A DNA stretch of 64,000 nt, from NCBI GenBank assembly GCA_023957335.1, contig JAMLHC010000004.1:186001-250000 (forward strand). Reading direction: 5' to 3'. Position numbers and translations under genes: made by a program. Source of the DNA: Bacteroidota bacterium. Lineage in GTDB: Bacteria > Bacteroidota > Bacteroidia > NS11-12g > UBA955. The notes below the pieces were generated by a model. The model was not told where the DNA came from. It searched no databases and worked only from the letters and a program-made list of their open reading frames with translations. Positions 17,173-26,249 of this stretch are shown here, piece after piece (within the stretch, counting starts at the first letter, position 1; the number at the start of each line of letters is the position of its first letter).

Positions 17173-17850
17173 CTATCCAAGTCTCCAATCAATGGGTTTT
17201 ATCCCGTTTTGAGACAAATACGCATTGGTTTTAGAGAAATGTCTGCTGCCAAAGAAACCTCTGTCAGCTGAGAATGGCGATGGGTGTGCAGATGCGAGTA
17301 TCAGGTGTTTGTCAGGGTCAATCAAGGGGATTTTGTCTTGGGCAAATTTTCCCCAGAGTATAAAAACAACATGTTCATTTCGTTCGCTGACTGTTTTGAT
17401 AATTTTGTCTGTAAACTGTTCCCAGCCTTTGTTTTGATGTGAGCCGGCTTCGGACTGTCGCACAGTCAAAGTAGCGTTTAATAACAACACACCCTGTTCT
17501 GCCCAATTTGTGAGGTTTCCCGAGCGTGGAAAAGGTATTGCCAAATCTGCTCCTAACTCTTTAAAAATATTCTGTAAAGAAGGAGGAAACTTTATATTAT
17601 CCGGAACCGAGAAGCTCAAACCATGCGCTTGTCCAATGCCATGATAGGGGTCTTGTCCCAGAATAAGAACTTTGACTTTGTTTAATGGTGTCAAATTAAG
17701 GGCTTGGAAGATTTGATTATTGGGCGGATATATGTTCTTTCCCGATTCTCTTTCCTTTTGCAAAAAGGCTTTCAGGTTTATCATATACTCGGATTCAAAC
17801 TCTTGTTTGAGATGTTCGAGCCATGATTCATGAAGCTTTACCACAGACAT
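17173..17850 (-). CDS. ung: uracil-DNA glycosylase
   Basis: The 225-residue family 1 UDG removes uracil from DNA in base-excision repair. GQDPYHG (residues 65-71) contains the catalytic Asp67. LLLNATLTV and the DNA-intercalation loop [14 protein letters not shown] near residue 190 are also intact. It starts 11 nt downstream of pyrH, so the two are probably co-transcribed. Length and motifs are standard. Confidence 0.96.
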   Translation of the reverse strand: MSVVKLHESWLEHLKQEFESEYMINLKAFLQKERESGKNIYPPNNQIFQALNLTPLNKVKVLILGQDPYHGIGQAHGLSFSVPDNIKFPPSLQNIFKELGADLAIPFPRSGNLTNWAEQGVLLLNATLTVRQSEAGSHQNKGWEQFTDKIIKTVSERNEHVVFILWGKFAQDKIPLIDPDKHLILASAHPSPFSADRGFFGSRHFSKTNAYLSQNGIKPIDWRLG

Positions 17851-17861
17851 GGGTAAACTTA

Positions 17862-18572
17862 TTAAGATACAAGAGTACCAACAGCTTCGCCTTTCATGAG
17901 TCGCAACAAGTTTCCGGGTTTGTTCATATCAAACACAAGAATAGGCAGGTTGTTCTCCTGACAAAGCGTAATAGCGGTTAAGTCCATAATGTTCAACCCT
18001 TTGCTATATACTTCCGCAAAGCTAATATTATCAAACTTTGTAGCCGAAGCGTCTTTCTCGGGGTCGGCAGAATAAACACCATCCACACGTGTACCTTTTA
18101 AAATTACATTTGCTTCTATTTCAACGGCTCTCAAAGAAGCGGCAGAGTCTGTGGTAAAATAAGGGTTTCCGGTTCCTGCACCAAAAATCACAACACGTCC
18201 TTTTTCAAGGTGTCTGACTGCTTTTCTGCGGATAAAAGGCTCACAAATTTGTTCCATTTTGATAGCGGATTGCAAACGAGTTGAAAGTCCTACTTTTTCT
18301 AATGCGCCTTGCAAAGCCATTGCATTGATAACAGTTGCCAGCATCCCCATATAATCTGCTTGGGCTCTGTCTGCCAGTCCTTTTTGAACCCCTTGCACAC
18401 CTCTAAAAATATTGCCACCTCCAATTACAATAGCAACCTCTACTCCCAAGTCCACAACGGATTTAACCTCGTTTGCATATTGTTCAAGAATATTGGGATC
18501 TATACCAAATTGGTTATTTCCCATCAAGGATTCTCCACTGAGTTTAAGAAGGATTCTATTGTATTTTTTCAT
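17862..18572 (-). CDS. pyrH: UMP kinase
   Basis: The 236-residue hexameric uridylate kinase makes UDP from UMP in pyrimidine nucleotide synthesis. Motifs are [11 protein letters not shown] at the N-terminus, [26 protein letters not shown], and [11 protein letters not shown] near residue 165. I chose ATG at 18572, which gives the family-typical [14 protein letters not shown] start; an upstream ATG at 18602 would place the start within the terminator hairpin. The gene follows tsf but is separated by an intrinsic terminator, so it depends on read-through or on its own promoter. Confidence 0.95.
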   Translation of the reverse strand: MKKYNRILLKLSGESLMGNNQFGIDPNILEQYANEVKSVVDLGVEVAIVIGGGNIFRGVQGVQKGLADRAQADYMGMLATVINAMALQGALEKVGLSTRLQSAIKMEQICEPFIRRKAVRHLEKGRVVIFGAGTGNPYFTTDSAASLRAVEIEANVILKGTRVDGVYSADPEKDASATKFDNISFAEVYSKGLNIMDLTAITLCQENNLPILVFDMNKPGNLLRLMKGEAVGTLVS

Positions 18573-18600
18573 GTTTAAAACTGTACTTGAATGTTTGGGC

Positions 18601-18628
18601 AAAAAAAAAGCTCCTTTGGGAGCTTTTC
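18601..18628 (-). terminator. intrinsic terminator after tsf
   Basis: On the minus strand a 9-bp stem AAAAGCTCC/GGAGCTTTT with a 4-nt loop is followed by a run of nine T residues. It ends the ribosomal-protein operon about 20 nt after the tsf stop and lies 28 nt ahead of the pyrH start. Confidence 0.8.
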
Positions 18629-18647
18629 AAGTTTTTCTTAATTAATA

Positions 18648-19484
18648 TTATGCACCTAAGCCAACACGCTTAAATCCTACAACTGCAAGATTTGATTCAG
18701 TATCGGCAAGCATTTTCTTGATAGATTTAGAAGAGTCTTTAACAAATTCCTGATTAATCAAAGTGTATTCTTTGTAGAATTTAGAAAGTCTTCCCATTGC
18801 GATTTTTTCAGCCATTTCAGCAGGTTTTCCTTCTTGGATTGCTTGTTCCTTTCCAAGGTTAATTTCGCGTTGTTTCACTTCTTCAGAAACAGATGTTTCG
18901 TCCAAAGCAATGGGGTTCATAGCTGCAATTTGCATAGCTACGTCCTTTCCTGCAGCAGTATTTGCATCTGATGGAGCGTTAGACAAAGCAACCAACACAC
19001 CAATTCTGTTTCCTGCATGGATATAAGAAATGATGTTATTGCCTTCCAAAACCTCATAAGAAGAGATATCCATTTTCTCACCGGTCTTTCCCATTTCTTC
19101 TACTATTTTTTGCTCTACAGTGAGGTTATCAATAGAAAGAGCTTTGAGAGCTGCAATATCAGAAGGCTTTTTGGTTAATGCAAGATTGGCAATTTGGTTA
19201 GCAAAAGCAACAAAATCAGCATTCTTTGCCACAAAGTCAGTTTCGCAGTTTAGCTCAATAACCACTCCGGATTTTTTATCAGCAGAGGTAAGCGCTATAA
19301 CGGCTCCTTCTTGAGCATCTCTGTCTGCTCTGTTCATAGAAATTTTTTGTCCTTTTTTTCTAAGCAGTTCAATGGCTTTGTCAAAATCACCACCTGCTTC
19401 TACAAGAGCTTTTTTGCAGTCCATCATACCTGCTCCTGTCATTTGTCTGAGTTTGTTTACGTCAGATGCACTTATTGTTGTCAT
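18648..19484 (-). CDS. tsf: translation elongation factor Ts
   Basis: The 278-residue guanine-nucleotide exchange factor acts on EF-Tu. The N-terminal UBA-like part (VNKLRQMTGAGMMDCKKALVEAGGDFDKAIELLR) and the core motif ELNCETDFVAKNADF are intact. It is directly downstream of rpsB (53-nt gap), the near-universal bacterial order. An intrinsic terminator follows the stop. Confidence 0.97.
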   Translation of the reverse strand: MTTISASDVNKLRQMTGAGMMDCKKALVEAGGDFDKAIELLRKKGQKISMNRADRDAQEGAVIALTSADKKSGVVIELNCETDFVAKNADFVAFANQIANLALTKKPSDIAALKALSIDNLTVEQKIVEEMGKTGEKMDISSYEVLEGNNIISYIHAGNRIGVLVALSNAPSDANTAAGKDVAMQIAAMNPIALDETSVSEEVKQREINLGKEQAIQEGKPAEMAEKIAMGRLSKFYKEYTLINQEFVKDSSKSIKKMLADTESNLAVVGFKRVGLGA

Positions 19485-19537
19485 AAATGAATTAATACTT
19501 TAAAATACAAAATGAATGATACCCGAAAGAGTTGCTA

Positions 19538-20299
19538 TTACGCTTCTGTTTCAAGTTCTTTAGCTGAATCCTTTTCAGCCTTTTTCTTTGCTACTTCTTC
19601 GTCCTTTTCTGCTTTGTGTTCTTGAGCTGCTTCTTTTATTGTGTCCACAATCTGGTTTACAATAAATTGAATTGAGTTAGCAGAGTCGTCATTAGCAGGG
19701 ATAACATAGTCAATCTTAGTAGGGTCTGAGTTAGTGTCCACCATGCCAATGGTAGGAATATTAAGTTTCAAAGCCTCTGCAACCGCAATATGTTCTTTTT
19801 TCACATCAACTATGAAAATCAATGCAGGCAATTTGTGCATGTTTTCGATTCCACTGAAGAATTTAACCAGTTTTTCTTGCTCTCTTGAAAGAACCAACTT
19901 CTCTTTTTTAGCCAAGGCTTCAAAAGTTCCGTCTTTCATGTTCTTTTCGATGGTTTGCATCTTTTTGATAGACTTCTTAACAGTAGCAAAATTAGTTAGC
20001 ATACCCCCCAGCCATCTTTCGGTGACATAAGGCATGTCAACAGACTTAGCAGCTTCTGCAACAATTTCTTTAGCTTGTTTTTTGGTTGCAACAAACAGTA
20101 CTTTTCTGCCTGATTTAACCATGTTTTTAATCACTTGTTTAGCTTCTTCAATCTTAACAAGGGTTTTGTTGAGGTCAATCAAGTGGATACCGTCTTTTTC
20201 CATAAAGATATAGGGTGCCATCTTAGGGCTCCATTTATGGGTAAGGTGTCCAAAGTGACAACCTGCGTCTAATAAATCTTTTGTGCTTATTTGTGACAT
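19538..20299 (-). CDS. rpsB: 30S ribosomal protein S2
   Basis: The 253-residue S2 protein has the signature region LLDAGCHFGHLTHKWSPKMAPYIF near the N-terminus and PTIGMVDTNSDPTKIDYVIPAN DD downstream. A charged Lys/Glu tail (residues about 225-253) extends past the conserved fold, as is common in Bacteroidota. It lies 10 nt after rpsI and before tsf in the rplM-rpsI-rpsB-tsf operon. Confidence 0.97.
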   Translation of the reverse strand: MSQISTKDLLDAGCHFGHLTHKWSPKMAPYIFMEKDGIHLIDLNKTLVKIEEAKQVIKNMVKSGRKVLFVATKKQAKEIVAEAAKSVDMPYVTERWLGGMLTNFATVKKSIKKMQTIEKNMKDGTFEALAKKEKLVLSREQEKLVKFFSGIENMHKLPALIFIVDVKKEHIAVAEALKLNIPTIGMVDTNSDPTKIDYVIPANDDSANSIQFIVNQIVDTIKEAAQEHKAEKDEEVAKKKAEKDSAKELETEA

Positions 20300-20309
20300 T
20301 GTAATAATC

Positions 20310-20696
20310 TTAACGTTTAGAGAATTGGAAGCGTTTTCTTGCTTTCTTTTGACCGAATTTCTTTCTTTCTACCATGCGTGGGTCTCTGGTAAGAAGTTTG
20401 TGTTGTTTAAGAACCGGACGATTTTCAGGGTCGATTTCGCATAATGCTCTTGCGATAGCAAGCTTAATTGCGTCTGCCTGTCCGGTAATTCCGCCTCCTG
20501 AAACATTTACATCTATATCAAAAGATTCGTTTGCGTTAAGAAGTGAAAGTGGTAATGTCACCATGTTTTGGTGAGTTGCAACAGGAAAGTACTCTTTCAG
20601 CGTTTTGCTGTTTATTTGGACTTTTCCTTTACCGGGTTTAAAATAAATCCTTGCAATTGAGGATTTTCTTCTGCCAATGGTGTTTATTGCTTCCAT
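20310..20696 (-). CDS. rpsI: 30S ribosomal protein S9
   Basis: The 128-residue protein has the S9 signature GGGITGQADAIKLAIARAL (about residues 67-85) and the basic C-terminus KKARKRFQFSKR that reaches the P-site tRNA. It is 9 nt downstream of rplM, with which it is paired in nearly all bacteria. Confidence 0.97.
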   Translation of the reverse strand: MEAINTIGRRKSSIARIYFKPGKGKVQINSKTLKEYFPVATHQNMVTLPLSLLNANESFDIDVNVSGGGITGQADAIKLAIARALCEIDPENRPVLKQHKLLTRDPRMVERKKFGQKKARKRFQFSKR

Positions 20697-20705
20697 TTTA
20701 TTATA

Positions 20706-21155
20706 TTAGATATCAAATTTTAATTCTTGTGGTTTTTGAGCCTGATGTGGGTGTTCGCTACCAACATATACAAACATGTTGTGGAATATTTTTCTTCCCA
20801 ATCTGTTTTTGGGCAACATACCTCTAACTGCTTCTTCTACAAGGGCAAAAGGCTTCTTGTTTAAAAGCTCTTGGGGTGTTATTCTTCTTTGTCCACCGGG
20901 GTATCCTGAGTGGGAGATATATTCCTTTTGGGTCATTCTTCCATCCGGAATGTGGACTTTCTCTGCATTGACAACTATTACATAATCTCCACAATCTACG
21001 TGGGGTGTAAAGTCGGGCTTGTTTTTGCCTCTTAGGACACTTGCAATCTGAGAAGATAATCTTCCCAAGTTTTGACCTTCAGCATCTACAATAAACCATC
21101 TCTTGTTTACTGTCGCAGAATTTGCTGATATTGTTTTGTAGCTCAGGGTATTCAC
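20706..21155 (-). CDS. rplM: 50S ribosomal protein L13
   Basis: The 149-residue L13 begins NTLSYKTISANSATV after a GTG start and contains the VDAEGQNLGRLSSQIASVLRGK and GMLPKNRLGRK motifs. I chose GTG at 21155. A TTG at 21182 would extend the frame, but the -7 promoter box (21180-21187) overlaps that codon, so it cannot be in the transcript. L13 is the first gene of the rplM-rpsI-rpsB-tsf operon. Confidence 0.95.
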   Translation of the reverse strand: MNTLSYKTISANSATVNKRWFIVDAEGQNLGRLSSQIASVLRGKNKPDFTPHVDCGDYVIVVNAEKVHIPDGRMTQKEYISHSGYPGGQRRITPQELLNKKPFALVEEAVRGMLPKNRLGRKIFHNMFVYVGSEHPHQAQKPQELKFDI

Positions 21156-21179
21156 GTCTAACCTATTTTTTTGGGGTTG

Positions 21180-21211
21180 CAAATATAGAAAGACTATAAA
21201 TACTAAACAAA
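21180..21211 (-). promoter_or_regulatory. promoter of the rplM-rpsI-rpsB-tsf operon
   Basis: On the minus strand TTTG (21211-21208), a 20-nt spacer and TATATTTG (21187-21180) match the Bacteroidota primary-sigma consensus. Initiation would be near 21173, giving a leader of roughly 18 nt before the GTG start of rplM. Confidence 0.7.
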
Positions 21212-21243
21212 TGAACTTTGAAAATTATTTTGTAAACATTTTT

Positions 21244-22395
21244 TCAAACATAGTTCTCATATAAATCAAGGAGTTTAGCCTTTTCTGATTCCCAATTGAA
21301 CTTTTTTTGGGCGCAATAGATTGCATTTTGTGAGAACTTTTTTATTAATTCTTCGTCTGCAATCAACTTTTGAATAGCATCTGAAATTTGTTTTATGTTT
21401 TCCGGGTTGACTGTTAAACCTGTTTCTGTTTCTTCCACTAACTTACGATAAAGTGGAAAATGGCTGGTAATAATCGGAAGTCCGCATGCCATATATTCAA
21501 ATAGTTTAGTGGGTTTGGATTCCACAGAGTTTTTCATGGGTTTGATAAGACATAAACCAATGCCACATTGTTTAGAAATAGTGTATCCGGCCTCGAGATT
21601 CATTCTGCCGTAGAAGTGCAAATAAGGTTTGAGCTTAGGATAATATCGGTGCGAAATGATGCTGCTTTCTATGCGAGAGTACAAACGTCCGACACAATGA
21701 AAATGAACGGGCAAATTTTTTGTATGCAGTTCGTTCATAGATTCCATTATTTCACTAATACATCGGCTTTCCAAAATTATTCCAATGTAAAAAAGATGCA
21801 GGGGGTTTCTGTTGTTGCTTTTAAACTGTTCAAATAATTCGGGTTCAACATAATTTTGAATTACGGTTATATTGGGTGCAAACTCAGAATATCTTTTCAA
21901 ATAGGATTCTTCTGCTAAAACAACGGGAACATTTTTGCAAGCAATACGCTCCACATAGTCAAATATTCTGAATGTTGCTCTTTTGTTGTGTACCCATTCT
22001 TTATCGAATATATCGTCTGCAATATTTTCATGTACATCTATGATTACTTTCTTGCCAATCAAACGAAGTAAGATGGCACAAGGCATCAATTCCGGATCAT
22101 GAATATGATACAAATCGGCTTTGATTCTCAGGGCTTTAAAAAACATTAAAAGCCAAGAAGTAAATATTCTCAAACTTCTGTTTCTGTATTCTCTGAATGG
22201 TATAATTTGAACCCCTTTGATTGTTTCTTTTTGGGAGTGAATTCCCACAACAACAACTTTATATTTTTGGACAAGACTAAGCGCGTATTTATAAAAAATA
22301 CGAGTATCCAGCGCATAATGTAATGAGCTGAGTTGACAAACTGTTGGGGTATTGGTTGAATACACTAATTCCAAGTACTCTGCTTTCGGCTGCAA
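21244..22395 (-). CDS. glycosyltransferase, family 4-like (GT-B fold)
   Basis: The 383-residue enzyme has a GT-B layout. The N-terminal half contains LYHIHDPELMPCAILL and VIDVHENI, typical of the acceptor domain. The C-terminal half has LFYIGIILESRCISEIMESM and the nucleotide-sugar site PTKLFEYMACGLPIITSHFPLYRKLVEE with the conserved E-x-M-A-x-G-x-P pattern. Donor and acceptor are unknown; a role in surface glycan synthesis is likely. It is not linked to other sugar genes in this region. Confidence 0.85.
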   Translation of the reverse strand: MQPKAEYLELVYSTNTPTVCQLSSLHYALDTRIFYKYALSLVQKYKVVVVGIHSQKETIKGVQIIPFREYRNRSLRIFTSWLLMFFKALRIKADLYHIHDPELMPCAILLRLIGKKVIIDVHENIADDIFDKEWVHNKRATFRIFDYVERIACKNVPVVLAEESYLKRYSEFAPNITVIQNYVEPELFEQFKSNNRNPLHLFYIGIILESRCISEIMESMNELHTKNLPVHFHCVGRLYSRIESSIISHRYYPKLKPYLHFYGRMNLEAGYTISKQCGIGLCLIKPMKNSVESKPTKLFEYMACGLPIITSHFPLYRKLVEETETGLTVNPENIKQISDAIQKLIADEELIKKFSQNAIYCAQKKFNWESEKAKLLDLYENYV

Positions 22396-22486
22396 AGAAA
22401 AGACTATTTCATTAATGAATTATTCCCGACTTAATTCAAGAATAAATTGAAAGGTAAGATTTATTGGGGGATTAAATTATACAAGC

Positions 22487-23548
22487 TCAAAGAAATGCAT
22501 TGAGCATCATATAAAAAATTCCGGCTATGATGGCAGAGACGGGAATGGTGAGAATCCAAGCCCAGAGTAATTTGATGGTAATACCCCAACGAACAGCCGA
22601 TACGCGCTTGGTAACTCCCACGCCAATGATACCTCCTGTGATGACATGCGTAGTAGAAACAGGTATTCCGAAATGTTCGGCTACATAGAGTGTGATAGCA
22701 CCGGCAGTTTCTGCTCCTACACCCTCCAAAGAGTTTACTCTGGTAATTTTGGAACCCATTGTTTTAATGATTTTCCATCCGCCCGACATCGTTCCGAGTC
22801 CTATTACAACAAAACTCACTAAGGGAACCCAGCCCCATTCTTCAACAAAGTGTCCAAATTGGTCCGGAGCATTAACCCATTCTGTGTGCCCTCCCTGAAC
22901 ATGGTAATAAATTACGGCAGCACCAATAATACCCATTACTTTTTGTGCATCGTTGGCGCCATGCCCTAAGCTAAACAAAGCAGAAGATACGAGTTGAAGC
23001 CCTCTAAACCATTTTTCTGCCTTATAGAATACTGTATTTCGGCAAATCCACATGATGGCAACGGTAATAAAATAAGCGATAACGAGCCCGATATTGGGTG
23101 CCAGAAAAATAAAAAGTACGATGGGGATTACTTTGGCGTAATTGACCACATCTCCCATATCACCACCCGACATGTATGCATGCATGAGTGCCGCACCCAT
23201 AAAACCTCCAATAAGGGTATGCGAGGAAGAAGAAGGGATACCGAATTTCCATGTTATCAGACTCCATGATATAGCAGCTAATAAACCGGCTAAAATAACC
23301 TCAAGATTAATAAAATCGGGGTGTACAGTTTTGGCAATGGTATTTCCTATTTTAAATCCCCCTATCCAATATAGAGAAATAAAATACGCCATAAAATTGA
23401 AAAATGCAGCCCATAAAACCGCCTGTAAAGGAGTTAGAACACGTGTGGCAACTATTGTGGCAATAGAATTGGCAGCGTCATGAAAGCCATTTAGATAATC
23501 AAAGACAAGAGCTACAACGATGACGATGGTTAATAATGTTAATTCCAT
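22487..23548 (-). CDS. pit: inorganic phosphate transporter, PiT family
   Basis: The 353-residue membrane protein has about ten hydrophobic helices and the two PiT signature repeats: FDYLNGFHDAANSIATIVATRVL near the N-terminus and SLGHGANDAQKVMGIIG in the second half, plus GIPVSTTHVITGGIIGVG. PiT carriers import phosphate as a metal-phosphate complex with protons or Na+. The start overlaps the stop of the DUF47 gene by one base, so the two are translationally coupled. Confidence 0.94.
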   Translation of the reverse strand: MELTLLTIVIVVALVFDYLNGFHDAANSIATIVATRVLTPLQAVLWAAFFNFMAYFISLYWIGGFKIGNTIAKTVHPDFINLEVILAGLLAAISWSLITWKFGIPSSSSHTLIGGFMGAALMHAYMSGGDMGDVVNYAKVIPIVLFIFLAPNIGLVIAYFITVAIMWICRNTVFYKAEKWFRGLQLVSSALFSLGHGANDAQKVMGIIGAAVIYYHVQGGHTEWVNAPDQFGHFVEEWGWVPLVSFVVIGLGTMSGGWKIIKTMGSKITRVNSLEGVGAETAGAITLYVAEHFGIPVSTTHVITGGIIGVGVTKRVSAVRWGITIKLLWAWILTIPVSAIIAGIFYMMLNAFL

Positions 23549-24195
23549 TATGAATATTTAACCGAAATAGCTTCCAAAACATGGGAGACACTTTTGCATT
23601 TGTCTGTTGCAGATTCTAAAGCGGAAAGAACTTCTTTGTATTGAATAATCTTTTTTGCATCTGTTTCATTCTCAAATAGTTTCTCTATCGCTTTATCAAA
23701 TATCTCATCCGCTTTTGTTTCAAGTTTGTTTATTTTTTTACAATTAACGGCTACCCTGTCAAACCTATGGTCTCTAAGGTCAATGACACATTCTGCAATA
23801 AGTTTTGTGGCTTCTAAATTTAATTCGGTGAGCTTCTTTATCGGTTTGGTGATTTTCTCTACTTGATACATTCTCATTCTGCTGGCAGAGTCGTGCATAA
23901 AATCAGTAACACCGTCAATGGATGTTATCATGGCATGGATGTCTTCTCGATCAAAGGGTGTGAGAAAGTTTTTGCTCAGTTCAATGAGTGTTTTGTGTGT
24001 TATTTTTTCGATTTCTGCATCCAACTCTACTATCTGTTGATAGTGCATTTCTCTTTCTTCTACCGTTGCATTTGCTGCATCATTGAGATTGGATGTTAGT
24101 TTTACAAGCTTGGTGGTTGCTTGTTCAAATAAAGGAAAAAACTTTTTGTCTTTGGGAACTAAAAACTGAAAGATATCATTGAGAGAAAATCCCAT
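23548..24195 (-). CDS. DUF47 (PhoU-like) phosphate transport accessory protein
   Basis: The 215-residue helical protein is of the DUF47/PhoU_div family. It has LVPKDKKFFPLFEQA at the N-terminus, the metal-contacting segment TPFDREDIHAMITSIDGVTDFMHDSA in the middle, and ALESATDKCKSVSHVLEAI at the end. These proteins are the usual partners of PiT transporters and are believed to regulate them. It is encoded immediately upstream of pit with a one-base overlap. Confidence 0.92.
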   Translation of the reverse strand: MGFSLNDIFQFLVPKDKKFFPLFEQATTKLVKLTSNLNDAANATVEEREMHYQQIVELDAEIEKITHKTLIELSKNFLTPFDREDIHAMITSIDGVTDFMHDSASRMRMYQVEKITKPIKKLTELNLEATKLIAECVIDLRDHRFDRVAVNCKKINKLETKADEIFDKAIEKLFENETDAKKIIQYKEVLSALESATDKCKSVSHVLEAISVKYS

Positions 24196-24331
24196 AATTC
24201 ATTTTTAAGAATGGTGCAAAGCTAAACAGATTTAACCAATAAAATGAAGGAAAGTTTTTTAGAAAATTACTTGATTTCCATCCATTATTAATAACCGGAT
24301 ACTATGGCTATTGACTAACTTTGCAGGTGCT

Positions 24332-25045
24332 ATGGATGATATTGTTCACAACCTTAAAGTGGTTCATCAACGTATTGAAAACGCTTGTAAAAAATTCGGA
24401 AGAAATCCTGCTGATGTCAGATTGTTGCTGGCAACAAAGACTGTTGATCCTGAAAGAATTAAAATTGCTGTTGATGCCGGTGAGAAACTCATTGGCGAAA
24501 ATAAAGTGCAGGAACTGAAAGATAAAGATGAGGTATTATCAAAACTCAATATTGAAAGACATTTTATAGGTAATCTGCAAACCAATAAAATCAAAGAAGT
24601 AATTAAATATGCAGATTGTATTCAATCTTTGGATAGGATAGATGTTGCTGAACAACTTGACAGACGCTTACAGAATTTGGCTAAGAGCATAGATATATTT
24701 GTTCAGATAAATACCTCGAATGAAGAAAGTAAATTTGGCATCCCGCCTGAAAGGGCAATTTCATTTATTAAGGAATTAAAGCCTTTTGAAACGCTCAAAG
24801 TAAGGGGGTTGATGACAATAGGTCTTTTGGATTCTGATTTTGAAGTTATGCGTCCTTGCTTGAAACTACTCAAAAAAACGCGAGATAATGTTCTGAATCA
24901 AGGGATTGAGGGGATTGACTCTCTTATGCTTTCGATGGGAATGTCTCACGATATTGAAATAGCGATTGAAGAGGGTACAAATATGGTGCGTGTCGGCTCC
25001 GCCATCTTTGGCAATAGAATTCCCGGAAACCAAGTTTGGCATTAA
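24332..25045 (+). CDS. yggS: YggS/PROSC-family pyridoxal phosphate homeostasis protein
   Basis: The 237-residue alanine-racemase-fold protein binds PLP through K36 in LLLATKTVDPERI. Other marks are GENKVQELKDK, HFIGNLQTNKIKEV, and SMGMSHDIEIAIEEGTNMVRVGSAIFG at the C-terminus. It keeps free PLP and amino-acid pools balanced. I chose ATG 24332, because a TAACTTTG promoter-like box (24316-24323) lies between this ATG and an upstream in-frame TTG (24311), which would therefore not be transcribed. Confidence 0.94.
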   Translation: MDDIVHNLKVVHQRIENACKKFGRNPADVRLLLATKTVDPERIKIAVDAGEKLIGENKVQELKDKDEVLSKLNIERHFIGNLQTNKIKEVIKYADCIQSLDRIDVAEQLDRRLQNLAKSIDIFVQINTSNEESKFGIPPERAISFIKELKPFETLKVRGLMTIGLLDSDFEVMRPCLKLLKKTRDNVLNQGIEGIDSLMLSMGMSHDIEIAIEEGTNMVRVGSAIFGNRIPGNQVWH

Positions 25046-25061
25046 TTAGCTATTGTTTCTT

Positions 25062-25751
25062 TTAGTGAGGAATAGGATTGGTCTCTAGCACTATCTCTTG
25101 CTTTATCCATTTTTTCTTGTCTTTTTTCCAGAAGTATTTTTCTCCCTTTGAATCCTCTATAGTCTTTGCCGGAAGCCGTTTTTCTACTTTTGTTAATGGC
25201 TCATTGTCTTGGTCAAAAGTGTAGTACGTTTCATACCAATACATGCTTGCACCTGGATTGGTGCTTGTTATTGCTGTTTTTACCGTATTGTCTTCTCTTA
25301 ATCCCAAACTTGTTGAAATTCTATAACTTAGGTTGATGTTTTCAAATGTGTATATGATTTGCCCTTGCATACCATATATTCTGATAAGTTGCCGGTTTTC
25401 TCTTCTGACTCCAAAAGTTACTGATATTCTTCCATCTTTCAGTTTTATTGTGTTTGTGTCGGTTTGGGTATTTATCGTTGGTTTTGACAACTTAACCGGT
25501 TTTTTTTCTTCTTTCTTTTTAGGCTTCTTTTCAGGTTTGGGTTGCTTTTTATTTATACTATCCTGCTTGACAGTGCCTTTAATACTATCTTGCACCTGTG
25601 CTTTATTATTTTTCTGCATTTCTTCTATAACCCTCTTCAATGAATCAATTTTTTCTTTTGAACTTTCTTCCACAGTATTTGTGTAATAATGATTCTCCTG
25701 AAAACAAGAGAGTAGAAATAGAGATAACAATAGAAACAGTACCTTTTTCAT
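25062..25751 (-). CDS. probable lipoprotein with Lys/Pro-rich linker
   Basis: The 229-residue protein starts MKKVLFLLLSLFLLSCFQ, a signal peptide with a lipobox LLSC (Cys16). A coiled, charged stretch (about 30-60) and a Lys/Pro-rich linker (about 68-90, KKQPKPEKKPKKKEEKKP) lead to a C-terminal domain with aromatic beta-type strands (SMYWYETYYTFDQDNEP). The linker could span the peptidoglycan. No family is recognised. An upstream ATG (25811) would add 20 residues before the signal peptide and is rejected. It borders the possible replication origin. Confidence 0.75.
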   Translation of the reverse strand: MKKVLFLLLSLFLLSCFQENHYYTNTVEESSKEKIDSLKRVIEEMQKNNKAQVQDSIKGTVKQDSINKKQPKPEKKPKKKEEKKPVKLSKPTINTQTDTNTIKLKDGRISVTFGVRRENRQLIRIYGMQGQIIYTFENINLSYRISTSLGLREDNTVKTAITSTNPGASMYWYETYYTFDQDNEPLTKVEKRLPAKTIEDSKGEKYFWKKDKKKWIKQEIVLETNPIPH

Positions 25752-25827
25752 TTGATTTTGATTTGCAAATATTAATTCTTTTGTTGTTTTAAAGGTAAAT
25801 TTGTTGCACAACTAAGCGCTCCCATGT

Positions 25828-26160
25828 TTACCCACATATCTTGTTAATATTTGGGTATAAGTTTGGATAAGTGACTTTTTTCACGTTTTCAAAAAATCCT
25901 TTGTTAATCTCTGTGGATGAAACTCACATATACCTACACCCTACCCACATTATTTGTTGGCAAAAGAATACCACATTTATCTTTATTCACAGGTTGATGA
26001 GATTGTGAATAGTGTTATTATTCAAGGAGTTTTACCCTGTTCTAGCGTTAATGATTTGTTGATTTTCATATAATCAAATGATGATGAAACAATTTTTACC
26101 ACTATTCACATCGGTAACTAACAAATAATAAATTTAAATTTCTTTATTATTATTTTCTTT
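25828..26160. other. possible replication origin (DnaA-box cluster plus AT-rich tract)
   Basis: This stretch lies in a roughly 500-bp gap with no gene between divergently oriented neighbours. It contains six 9-mers at or one or two mismatches from TTATNCACA: TTACCCACA (25828), TCATCCACA reversed (25912-25920), CTACCCACA (25941), TTATTCACA (25983-25991), CTATTCACA reversed (26004-26012) and CTATTCACA (26102). An AT-rich tract at 26119-26160 could be the unwinding element. Most genes to the left (12.3-25.8 kb) read leftward and pheS, purK and rpoD read rightward, as expected at an origin. GC-skew analysis of the chromosome would settle it. Confidence 0.55.
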
Positions 26161-26249
26161 TGTTGGAATCGTAATTGACCACTCTTGATGAATAAGTCCG
26201 CAAAAAACAAAAGCTTGGTTATTTTTGCACTCTCTTACACACCAAAAAA

